Part shown: positions 1 through 5,099 of the stretch, piece after piece
Layout of the letters: every line of letters starts with the position of its first letter
How positions within the stretch are numbered: the first letter of the stretch is position 1
Source of the DNA: Candidatus Woesebacteria bacterium
GTDB lineage: Bacteria; Patescibacteriota; Microgenomatia; UBA8517; UBA10165
Assembly: GCA_002686465.1 (NCBI GenBank)
Contig: NZCP01000027.1
Coordinates: 1-7,492, forward strand
DNA length: 7,492 nucleotides
Direction of reading: 5' to 3'
Made by a program: the position numbers and the translations under genes
Notes under the pieces: generated by a model
Seen by the model: only the letters and a program-made list of their open reading frames with translations
The model's database searches: none
Told to the model about the DNA's origin: nothing

Positions 1-28
1 AAAAAATAGACATTTGACCAACAATTAA

Positions 29-65
29 ACCCCATCAGTCTTCGGGCTGATGGGGTCGTTTTTTT
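29..65 (+). terminator. Rho-independent terminator with UUCG tetraloop
   Basis: Bases 29-40 pair with 45-56 as a 12-bp stem (one U-G pair) closed by a cUUCGg tetraloop, and seven T follow at 59-65. This is a textbook intrinsic terminator for a plus-strand transcript coming from left of the window. Read on the minus strand, the stem is followed only by TTTAATTG, so it is at best a weak end for the acyl-CoA synthetase mRNA, whose stop codon lies 47 bp away. Confidence 0.9.
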
Positions 66-102
66 ATCCAAACTAATTAAGAAAATTGATTACTCAGAAA
101 AA

Positions 103-1842
103 CTAAGAATACATCCCCTCAATTTCTTTGGCGTAATTATTTTTTATAATCTCCCGCCGCGGCTTAAGCGTCGGCGTAAGCTCATCGCGTTCGCTGGTAA
201 ACTCGTCCACCAGTAGAGTAAACGAAACTACGCGTTCATGTTCGGGACGACGCCGGCCAATAGTGTCGACGCGATCTTTAAATAGTTCGATTATCTCGGG
301 ACGCTTGGCTAATTCTTCGGGATCATAATACGCTAATTTTTTTTCTTTACAGTAACGTTTAACTTCTTGCCAGTCCGGAACTAACAAAGCTACGAGATAC
401 TTACGATCATGGCCAATAATTAAACTCTGGTTAATGTACCGGTCGTCGTTAAGCTCGACCTCCAAACTGGCTGGCCAGACATTTTTCCCTGTTGAAGTAA
501 CAATCAGTTCTTTCTTGCGGCCGACAATTGTTAAAAATCCATCTTCGTCGATATGCCCTTGGTCACCCGTATGCAGCCAACCTTCGCTGTCTATCATGGC
601 ATTAGTACTAGCCTGGTCATCATGATACCCAGGCATAACGTTGTCGCCGCGAGCAATGATTTCCTTGTCCTCGGCCAACTTAACTTCGACGCCGTCTAGG
701 GCTTGGCCGACCGTGCCAAACTTTCTAGCTCCTTCCCGGTTTGCGGTCAGTACGGGTGCGGTTTCGGTTAAACCATAACCTTCGTAAATCTGGATGCCTA
801 ACTTTTCAAAAAATTTAGCAAGTTTAGCATTAAGCGAAGCTCCGCCCGAGATAGTTAATCTAAATCGTCCACCAAACTTAGCTCGAACTTTTTTAAACAC
901 CAAGGCATCACCGACTTTGTAACCGAAAGTTCCTGGCTGCTGACGCAATGCCCATACAAAAATTTTACGCTTTAACGGAGACCCAGCTTTTAATTTTTCC
1001 CACAGACCATCGTGAATACGTTCAAATATTCTGGGCACCGAAATTAAAATAGTTGGTTTTACTTCTTTTAAATTGTCGGCCAAAGTTTTTACGCTTTCGG
1101 CATAAGAAATCTTGGCACCTTTAATCAACGGCACATAATAGCCAGTGGTTCTTTCTAAGACATGAGACAAAGGTAAAAAAGATAAAAAGCTGTCGGTCGA
1201 ATGAATTGGAACTGCTTTGGTGGCCGCGTCGACGTTGCTTAAAATATTTTTATGCGTCAGCGATACTCCTTTTGGCTCGCCGGTTGTGCCTGAGGTATAA
1301 ACAATCGTAGCTACGTCGTCGGGATTGGTTTGAATGTCTGGTAATTCCTCACTACCTTCTTTCTTCTGGGCTAAAAAATCATCCCAGTTTACAAAATGCT
1401 TTCCTTCCCAATCTTCTAGATCATTATGGTCCGGGTCAATAAAAATAATTGTTTTTAAATCTGGTACTTCATTTAAAATTAAGAGCAGTTTGTTTAACTG
1501 CTCCTGTTTGGCGACTACAATTGCCTTGGCTCCGCTGTGATTGATCACAAACTTTAAAAGGTGAGGTGAAAATGTGGTATGGAGACCGACTGTCACCGCG
1601 CCAGCTTTCATAATGCCCAAATCAGCAATCGCCCATTCCGAACGATTATTAGACAACAAAGCCACCCGCTCCCCAGGTTTTATACCTAAATCAAGTAACC
1701 CGGCCGCGCAAGATTCCACTCGCTCGACTAAATCGGCATAGGTAAGCCCTAAATAGGTGTCACCTATCTTATCTTCCAGGGCCACCGCCTGAGGTTGTTT
1801 GGCGGCGACCGAGAATATTTTGGCTGGAATTGTGTCTGTCAT
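103..1842 (-). CDS. Long-chain acyl-CoA synthetase (AMP-forming ligase)
   Basis: A 579-residue member of the ANL superfamily. Such enzymes activate a fatty acid with ATP to an acyl-adenylate and then form the acyl-CoA thioester; they are cytosolic or peripheral to the membrane. Visible motifs: the P-loop YTSGTTGEPKG (residues 182-192), FLPLSHVLER (222-231), the adenine motif YEGYGLTET (353-361), GWLHTGD (421-427), the hinge GRKKELIV (441-448), and the C-terminal LTPTLKPRR whose K560 is the expected adenylation lysine. The length and the GKNVWP motif fit the FadD15-like long-chain group. All core motifs are intact, so it should be active; the chain-length preference cannot be read. The start is the ATG at 1842-1840. 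It has no Shine-Dalgarno sequence, but an extended -10 box lies 14 nt upstream, suggesting a very short leader. It is transcribed alone, divergently from the tRNA. Confidence 0.95.
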   Translation of the reverse strand: MTDTIPAKIFSVAAKQPQAVALEDKIGDTYLGLTYADLVERVESCAAGLLDLGIKPGERVALLSNNRSEWAIADLGIMKAGAVTVGLHTTFSPHLLKFVINHSGAKAIVVAKQEQLNKLLLILNEVPDLKTIIFIDPDHNDLEDWEGKHFVNWDDFLAQKKEGSEELPDIQTNPDDVATIVYTSGTTGEPKGVSLTHKNILSNVDAATKAVPIHSTDSFLSFLPLSHVLERTTGYYVPLIKGAKISYAESVKTLADNLKEVKPTILISVPRIFERIHDGLWEKLKAGSPLKRKIFVWALRQQPGTFGYKVGDALVFKKVRAKFGGRFRLTISGGASLNAKLAKFFEKLGIQIYEGYGLTETAPVLTANREGARKFGTVGQALDGVEVKLAEDKEIIARGDNVMPGYHDDQASTNAMIDSEGWLHTGDQGHIDEDGFLTIVGRKKELIVTSTGKNVWPASLEVELNDDRYINQSLIIGHDRKYLVALLVPDWQEVKRYCKEKKLAYYDPEELAKRPEIIELFKDRVDTIGRRRPEHERVVSFTLLVDEFTSERDELTPTLKPRREIIKNNYAKEIEGMYS

Positions 1843-1856
1843 ATAAAATTGCTCAA

Positions 1857-1888
1857 ATTATGACAAGAGTACGCCAATTTATTGTAAA
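1857..1888 (-). promoter_or_regulatory. Extended -10 promoter for the acyl-CoA synthetase
   Basis: On the minus strand TGTCATAAT (1865-1857) is an extended -10 box with 5 of 6 consensus bases, and TTTACA (1888-1883) could act as a -35 at a long 20-nt spacing. The inferred transcription start is about 7 bases past the -10, leaving a leader of only about 8 nt before the ATG at 1842. This agrees with the absence of a Shine-Dalgarno sequence. The start site is an inference from motif position. Confidence 0.45.
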
Positions 1889-1921
1889 AAGCAAGATGCT
1901 GTACTACACTTCCTAGGTTAA

Positions 1922-1937
1922 TACGCTCCCGTAGTTC
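1922..1937 (+). repeat. Near-copy of the tRNA-Arg 5' end
   Basis: Bases 1922-1937 match 2085-2100 at 15 of 16 positions. The second copy is the first 13 bases of the tRNA plus three bases upstream. The copies are 163 bp apart, and the GC-rich element starts directly after the first. No tRNA body follows the first copy, so it is a fragment, not a second gene. It may be a remnant of a duplicated or interrupted tRNA, or a chance carry-over by the GC-rich element. Confidence 0.6.
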
Positions 1938-2032
1938 CCCACTTCGCCTCGCTTTGCTCGGCTACGCGGGGCAAGCAATGGACCCCTCGACTTCGCCCCC
2001 TCGACAATGCTCGGGGACTTCGTTCGGGGCGA
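1937..2032. repeat. GC-rich double stem-loop intergenic element
   Basis: This patch is much richer in GC than its AT-rich flanks and can fold into two adjacent stem-loops. In the first, CCCC 1937-1940 pairs with GGGG 1968-1971, with GCC/GGC inside. In the second, TCGCCCC 1993-1999 pairs perfectly with GGGGCGA 2026-2032, enclosing CTCGA/TCGGG at 2000-2004/2011-2015. CCCCTCGAC occurs twice (1983-1991, 1997-2005) and ACTTCG three times (1941, 1990, 2017). There is no T-tract after either stem, so it is not a standard terminator. It resembles a dispersed REP-like intergenic repeat, but copies elsewhere cannot be checked here. The rest of 1843-2087 holds only the promoter, the tRNA fragment and the heptamers. 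Confidence 0.5.
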
Positions 2033-2050
2033 GATAGTGACTTATCAAGG

Positions 2051-2085
2051 TTAACTGTCAACTGTAAATTGTTAAGTGTTAATAT
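2051..2085. repeat. Heptamer short tandem repeats before the tRNA
   Basis: Five units in 7-bp phase: TTAACTG, TCAACTG, TAAATTG, TTAAGTG, TTAATAT. The loose consensus is T-N-AA-N-TG; the last unit is degenerate. The array ends two bases before the tRNA. It resembles in style the heptameric short tandemly repeated sequences known from cyanobacteria and some other bacteria; no function can be read from it. Confidence 0.65.
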
Positions 2086-2087
2086 AC

Positions 2088-2159
2088 GCCCCCGTAGTTC
2101 AATGGATAGAACAAGGGACTCCTAAGCCTTAAATGGCGGTTCGACTCCGTCCGGGGGCA
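2088..2159 (+). tRNA. trnR: tRNA-Arg (anticodon CCU)
   Basis: A full cloverleaf can be drawn. Acceptor GCCCCCG (2088-2094) pairs perfectly with CGGGGGC (2152-2158), with discriminator A2159. The D-stem is GTTC/GAAC around loop AATGGATA. The anticodon loop CTCCTAA (2119-2125) gives CCT at 2121-2123, reading AGG. The T-arm is GGCGG-TTCGACT-CCGTC with one G-U pair. The variable loop is 4 nt. The anticodon stem is weak: A2118 opposite G2126 at the loop-closing position is a mismatch, and there is a G-U further down. CCA is not encoded. tRNA-Arg genes are common integration sites, and phage-like AT-rich genes follow directly, but no second copy of the 3' end is seen in the window. Confidence 0.93.
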
Positions 2160-2165
2160 AATTAA

Positions 2166-2186
2166 AAGTCATAAGTCGTAAGATAT
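2166..2186. repeat. Heptamer short tandem repeats after the tRNA
   Basis: Three 7-bp units in register: AAGTCAT, AAGTCGT, AAGATAT. The array starts seven bases after the tRNA. The unit differs from the upstream array but has the same period. Confidence 0.5.
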
Positions 2187-2230
2187 AGGGCTTTTTATTT
2201 TTGTAAAAATTTTGCTAAACTATCTTGTGG

Positions 2231-2257
2231 AGGCGGGCCTTGGAGGCTTCGCCTTTT
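2231..2257 (+). terminator. Possible weak terminator downstream of tRNA-Arg
   Basis: AGGCG (2231-2235) pairs with CGCCT (2250-2254), and inside it GCCT (2237-2240) pairs with AGGC (2244-2247) around a TGG loop. A short T-run (2254-2257) follows. It lies about 72 bp past the tRNA and could end its transcript. The T-run is short, so confidence is limited. Confidence 0.4.
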
Positions 2258-2272
2258 ATATCTGAAAGTTTT

Positions 2273-2301
2273 TTGACAATTAGAAACTAAAACTTGTTGA
2301 T
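2273..2301 (+). promoter_or_regulatory. Possible promoter of the HNH region
   Basis: A perfect TTGACA at 2273-2278 is followed 17 bp later by GTTGAT (2296-2301), which matches only 3 of 6 bases of a -10 box. It lies just before the Shine-Dalgarno sequence at 2303-2308, so it would also give a very short leader. The perfect -35 is the main support. Confidence 0.3.
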
Positions 2302-2302
2302 C

Positions 2303-2308
2303 AAGGAG
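2303..2308 (+). promoter_or_regulatory. Ribosome binding site for ATG 2316
   Basis: AAGGAG lies 7 nt before ATG 2316. It is one of the strongest Shine-Dalgarno sequences in the window and identifies 2316 as a real or formerly real translation start. Confidence 0.65.
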
Positions 2309-2315
2309 ACTACTC

Positions 2316-2662
2316 ATGATTTCTCGTGTGTACAAACGCCGAGACCCTGCTCGAGGAGATCCTCATGCAGCTACTCTTCGTAAACCCCTCAACCGATTTG
2401 GCTTCCCGGGACTTAAAGAAGTTACCCTGGAACACGTGTTACGTGTGTTAGTCCTTCTTGTAAAAAATGCGGTAAAGAACCTATAGAGTGGCACAGGAAA
2501 GAGCATGAGAAGTATCCAAATTCAAGAGTTTCTTCTTTAAGGTCACAGGGGGCATCTGTAGAACGAATTAAAAAGGAAATTTCCTTATGCGAACCACTTT
2601 GTCGCCGATGCCACATGATTGCAGATGGAAGACTGGCTATAAGGAGTACAAGGACAAATTAG
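2316..2662 (+). pseudogene. HNH endonuclease-like gene, split across two frames
   Basis: An ATG at 2316 with a strong Shine-Dalgarno sequence opens a 56-codon frame ending at TAG 2484-2486 (MISRVYKRRDPARG...). The recognisable domain is in another frame, open from 2417 (after TAA 2414-2416) to TAG 2660-2662. It reads CKKCG near its start, then EWHRKEHEKY, a polar helix ending ERIKKEISLC, then LCRRCHM. Two zinc-binding pairs (CxxC and CxxCH) around a central WHR are typical of phage HNH nucleases. That frame has no ATG, GTG or TTG before the domain, so it needs the upstream start. The two frames are related by a -1 shift and overlap at 2417-2483. The shift must lie before the first Cys codon (2459) to keep both zinc pairs. 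An imperfect 7-bp tandem repeat (ACGTGTT ACGTGTG, 2434-2447) is a plausible slippage site. Alternatives are a sequencing indel or programmed frameshifting. Whether the 56-codon N-terminus belongs to the same protein is an inference. Confidence 0.55.
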
Positions 2663-2792
2663 TGAAGCACTGGGATCTGGTTTCTCGGCAGATGACATCG
2701 TTAACCATCTATTAGGTACTGCAGTTGGTGAACAAATACAGCAATTACAGGCAGAAGGAAAGACTAGTGAACAAATATTACAAAGTCTATAA
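2643..2792 (+). pseudogene. Start-less open segment with two phage-type helix repeats
   Basis: Between TAA 2640-2642 and TAA 2790-2792 this frame encodes a peptide with two similar units, ALGSGFSADDIVNHLL and LQAEGKTSEQILQSL. Each has the pattern small-helix, G-x-S/T, acidic/polar, I, then a hydrophobic end. Repeats of this kind are seen in phage structural proteins. There is no ATG, GTG or TTG in the frame. The only hint of a start is ATT 2658 behind AAGGAG at 2641-2646 (11-nt gap), which would give 44 residues. The stop is 2 bases before the ATG of the 437-residue gene, the spacing of translationally coupled genes. It is therefore either the 3' end of a gene broken by the HNH insertion or a frameshift, or a gene with a rare start codon. 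Confidence 0.4.
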
Positions 2793-2794
2793 AT

Positions 2795-4108
2795 ATGGCT
2801 AGAACATTAGACGAAATCTTTAGTGATACCCAACCTACTACTCAACAACAGGTAAGTTTGCCTGAGACTCAAGATAGAGGTGTTGTTCAAAAAGTTGCTG
2901 AAAGTAGAGTTGGCAGGGCTTTAACTGGTTTTTCTGAGAAGGTATTAAAAAAGCCAGCAGAGTTTTTGTTCGAAACTACTGGCAAAACACTCGGTAGTTT
3001 TTTATTAGGTACCTTTTCTAAGGATCCTAAATTCAAAAAACTAGCAGAGGAAACTATAACTCCAGGTAATATTGCATTTACTGCAATTGAACTTTACCCA
3101 GGAGGTGGTTTTGTTACAAAGCAATTGAAAAAAATTCCAGGTGGAGATAAATTGGCTCGGTCATTTACTAGAAGAATTTCTAATTTGAGTAATAAAGCTC
3201 AGGCTAAGGCTGTTAAGAAATTCTCAGAAGGTCTAGGTGCTACGAAACAAGAGTTTAAACTTAAGAGTGAAAAGGTTGTGCCTGAACTTCTTAAACGTGG
3301 AGTTAGTGCGACTAGCAGAGAAAGATTACTTGGTAAGGCGGCAAAAGAAGCAGATATCTCTGGAGCTGCAATTGATGATTTTTTTGAACAATTGCCCAAG
3401 GCCACTAGATTGAAAACTAAACCCTTGGTTGATGCTCTGAATAAATATCGACAACAATTTATTGTTAAAGGAACAAAGATAATAGCTGATAAAAGAGCTG
3501 TTGCCTTGGTTGATGAATTTAAGGCAACCATTGCTGAATTGGGTGATGAAGTATCACCAGGGACCCTGAGAAGTTTACGAAATATTTGGGACAAACAAAT
3601 TCTTCGTGGTAAGGGATTTGTAAAGACTGTATCTGAAGGTGAAAGGATTGATATCCTTCGTAATGCACGTTTTGCAATTGCAAAAGAATTAGGAAAAGAA
3701 TTTCCTAGATTGAATAAATTAAATGCTGAATTTACTTTTTGGAAAACTACACAAGAAGTTCTTGAAGAGACTTTAAAGCGTACTGCAAGTCAAGTTAAGT
3801 CAAGGCAAATTATTCCTATGAGTACGGCTGCACTTCTTACTGGACTATCTGGGAATGAGGGTGATTTAATAGCAACTTTTGGAAAATCTGCAGGTGCTGC
3901 ATTTTTAGCAAGGCAATTTTTTAGCTTTATCAGTTCTCCTGGATGGAAGTTTGTATCTGGTAGCAATAAGAAAAAACTAGCTGATGCTTTACTTGACACT
4001 AATGTTGAAAATTTCGCTACAATCTTATCTAAGATTGGCGTGGTAATAAAAAATGCGGTCCCTGAAGAGAACCGAAAAACTTTAGATCAGATTTTTATTG
4101 GTATCTAA
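2795..4108 (+). CDS. Phage virion-like hypothetical protein (437 aa)
   Basis: A complete 437-residue frame from ATG 2795 to TAA 4106-4108. There is no clear Shine-Dalgarno sequence; the start sits 2 nt after the stop of the preceding frame, so translation is probably coupled. The N-terminus (1-30) is polar and rich in Q and T, likely disordered. Residues 45-130 contain amphipathic and glycine-rich stretches. A long basic, helical middle follows, with SPGTLRSLRNIWDKQI (254-269) and a helix at 291-329 containing LNAEFTFWKTTQEVLEETL. Residues 342-382 are hydrophobic and glycine/alanine-rich, perhaps membrane-active. From memory, the RSLRxxWDK and LNxEFxFW patterns recur in large hypothetical proteins of tailed-phage structural modules; this is a resemblance only. 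No catalytic motif is seen. Base composition is clearly more AT-rich than in the flanking host genes, which fits horizontal origin. Confidence 0.8.
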   Translation: MARTLDEIFSDTQPTTQQQVSLPETQDRGVVQKVAESRVGRALTGFSEKVLKKPAEFLFETTGKTLGSFLLGTFSKDPKFKKLAEETITPGNIAFTAIELYPGGGFVTKQLKKIPGGDKLARSFTRRISNLSNKAQAKAVKKFSEGLGATKQEFKLKSEKVVPELLKRGVSATSRERLLGKAAKEADISGAAIDDFFEQLPKATRLKTKPLVDALNKYRQQFIVKGTKIIADKRAVALVDEFKATIAELGDEVSPGTLRSLRNIWDKQILRGKGFVKTVSEGERIDILRNARFAIAKELGKEFPRLNKLNAEFTFWKTTQEVLEETLKRTASQVKSRQIIPMSTAALLTGLSGNEGDLIATFGKSAGAAFLARQFFSFISSPGWKFVSGSNKKKLADALLDTNVENFATILSKIGVVIKNAVPEENRKTLDQIFIGI

Positions 4109-4203
4109 CTATTGTGTTGAGTAAAGTAATCGCTTAATTTACAACCGATGTATGCGCCTAAGATTATTGTAATGATGTGAAGCATATATCTACTGTCTAA
4201 CAT
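4105..4203 (-). CDS. Possible antisense membrane micropeptide (32 aa)
   Basis: On the minus strand an ATG at 4203-4201 opens a 32-codon frame ending at TAG 4107-4105. It contains a hydrophobic stretch MLHIITIILGAYIGC followed by a polar tail, the layout of a single-pass membrane peptide. It overlaps the stop of the 437-residue gene by 4 bp, tail to tail, and fills the gap before the next gene almost exactly. There is no good Shine-Dalgarno sequence. A TTGACA lies upstream on the minus strand (4223-4218) but lacks a good -10. AT-rich DNA easily gives short hydrophobic ORFs, so this is tentative. Confidence 0.3.
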   Translation of the reverse strand: MLDSRYMLHIITIILGAYIGCKLSDYFTQHNS

Positions 4204-4221
4204 AATTAATTAATCTTGTCA

Positions 4222-4539
4222 ATGCCCAACGGAAAAGAAATCCCAGCTACTCATAAAGACCTTCAGGACTTTAAAGATTCTGAAGTAGCTAAAATTAATG
4301 AACTGGAAAAATCTATGACTAAAATGGAATCAATCACTATGGCTAGCCAACGCCATATAGCACGTATTAATGAAGATATTAGTAAAAGCCGTGCAGAACA
4401 CAAAGGCATGAATGAAAGTATCAACATCCTTTATACTAAGGTTGCAGAGATAGGCACAGACGTAGGGTGGCTTAAAAAGTTCTTCTGGGTTGTTGCAACA
4501 GCGAGTATAGGATCCCTCGTTGCGATATTATTTAAGTAG
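4222..4539 (+). CDS. Coiled-coil protein with C-terminal membrane helix (XhlA-like)
   Basis: I chose ATG 4222 (105 aa); a TTG at 4216 would add two residues. Neither has a convincing Shine-Dalgarno sequence. Residues 12-80 are charged and helical with heptad-like spacing (EVAKINELEKSMTKMES..., ISKSRAEHKGMNESINILYTKVAEI), predicting a coiled coil. Residues 81-104 (VGWLKKFFWVVATASIGSLV and on) form one membrane helix introduced by WLKKFFW, with a lysine at the very end. This layout, a soluble coil then one C-terminal anchor in about 100 residues, matches the XhlA/hemolysin group and similar phage holin accessories that act at the inner membrane during lysis. With the virion-like gene upstream it supports a phage-derived cassette. 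The function is inferred from layout only; a membrane tether or spanin-like part is also possible. Confidence 0.75.
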   Translation: MPNGKEIPATHKDLQDFKDSEVAKINELEKSMTKMESITMASQRHIARINEDISKSRAEHKGMNESINILYTKVAEIGTDVGWLKKFFWVVATASIGSLVAILFK

Positions 4540-4545
4540 TATAAT
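4520..4545 (+). promoter_or_regulatory. Possible promoter: TATAAT just before the purQ fragment
   Basis: A perfect TATAAT (4540-4545) ends 5 nt before ATG 4551, with TTGCGA (4520-4525) as a poorly spaced -35 (14 bp). If used, the transcript would begin at or next to the ATG, which would be leaderless. The -10 overlaps the stop of the XhlA-like gene. In AT-rich DNA a chance match is possible. Confidence 0.3.
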
Positions 4546-4550
4546 GAAGT

Positions 4551-4931
4551 ATGGACGACCCTCCACTATCACCTATACCTAGTGGAGCTGGTTGCGAACA
4601 TTGGAGCAATACCAAAGTAAGATTTTCTGAAGGCCCCTGCGTTTGGACTCAAGGAATTCGAGGACAAACTTTCGAAATCCCAGTCGCCCACGGCGAAGGT
4701 TGTCCGGTATTTAGTAAAGGATTCGAACCTATCACCGCCGTCACATATGGCGTTGATGCTCCAACTAAAGAATACCCGGCAAGTCCGAATGGTAGTTCCA
4801 TTGCCGGTATATGTAGTCCAAATGGAAGAATACTTGGCTTGTTCCCACACTTTGAGAGACGCATAAGTCCATCAAATGGTGGCGACCAAGGCCTTGCCCT
4901 TTTCCGGGCTGGTGTTTCTGCCGCCCGATAA
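4551..4931 (+). pseudogene. purQ: PurQ C-terminal fragment, lacking the Cys nucleophile domain
   Basis: The 126-residue frame matches the C-terminal half of phosphoribosylformylglycinamidine synthase subunit PurQ, the class I glutaminase that feeds ammonia to PurL in purine synthesis. Seen: FEIPVAHGEG (41-50), ITAVTYGVD (61-69), EYPASPNGS (74-82), IAGICSPNGRILGLFPHFER (84-103), where H100 and E102 are the His and Glu of the Cys-His-Glu triad, and a normal C-terminal helix GLALFRAGV. Complete PurQ is about 220-270 residues; the first half, with the oxyanion loop and nucleophilic Cys, is missing. Similarity seems to begin near residue 14 (about base 4590); MDDPPLSPIPSGA looks unrelated. A TGA lies 3 nt before the ATG in the same frame, so the frame does not extend. 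Glutaminase activity is therefore unlikely. It sits at the right edge of the AT-rich phage-like block, consistent with a gene cut by insertion or deletion. A strong terminator follows. Confidence 0.75.
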
Positions 4932-4944
4932 ACGAACCTTTTAG

Positions 4945-4995
4945 CCCGCGCCCGACGCTTCTGCTTGCAGAACGTCGGCGCGGGTTTCTTTTTTT
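4945..4995 (+). terminator. Strong Rho-independent terminator after the purQ fragment
   Basis: CCCGCGCCCGACG (4945-4957) pairs with CGTCGGCGCGGG (4973-4984) with one bulged C. TTCTG/CAGAA extends the stem inside around a 4-nt loop. TTTCTTTTTTT (4985-4995) follows. It sits 14 bp after the purQ-like stop. Confidence 0.93.
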
Positions 4996-5021
4996 ACCAC
5001 GTCGTTCGCGAACGACGTGGT
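4996..5021. promoter_or_regulatory. Perfect 26-bp palindrome upstream of the phosphatase promoter
   Basis: Bases 4996-5008 are the exact reverse complement of 5009-5021, with no spacer. It starts right at the end of the preceding T-tract and ends 5 bp before TTGACA (5027-5032). It lacks its own T-tract, so it is not needed as a terminator. The position suggests an operator for a dimeric regulator or a cruciform/hairpin insulating the next unit. No known operator is recognised. Confidence 0.6.
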
Positions 5022-5026
5022 TTACC

Positions 5027-5055
5027 TTGACAAATAATTATAAATCAGTTAAGAA
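5027..5055 (+). promoter_or_regulatory. Probable promoter of the histidine phosphatase
   Basis: A perfect TTGACA at 5027-5032 is followed by AT-rich DNA. At 17-bp spacing the -10 would be TAAGAA (5050-5055), matching 3 of 6. A new promoter is expected here because a strong terminator lies just upstream. The leader would be about 40 nt. Confidence 0.4.
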
Positions 5056-5087
5056 GGTAGAAATGTACTTTTTACAAACCCATACAC

Positions 5088-5092
5088 AAGGA
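5088..5092 (+). promoter_or_regulatory. Ribosome binding site of the phosphatase
   Basis: AAGGA lies 7 nt before ATG 5100 and fixes that start. Confidence 0.7.
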
Positions 5093-5099
5093 TCTAATT

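Noticed and set aside
434..1540. Plus-strand ORFs inside the acyl-CoA synthetase gene
   Set aside because: They are shadows of an intact gene with all family motifs.
1979..2038. Short ORF starting ATGGACCCC in the GC-rich element
   Set aside because: Only 19 codons, made of the repeat sequence itself, with no ribosome binding site.
2422..2616. 64-codon minus-strand ORF in the HNH region
   Set aside because: It is antisense to the zinc-motif frame, and its own sequence shows no family features.
4718..4730. GGTTCGAATCC on the minus strand, resembling a tRNA T-loop
   Set aside because: No acceptor or anticodon arms fit around it, one T-stem pair fails, and the bases encode conserved PurQ residues on the plus strand.
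4569..4864. Two minus-strand ORFs over the purQ fragment
   Set aside because: The plus-strand frame carries clear PurQ motifs; these are shadows.
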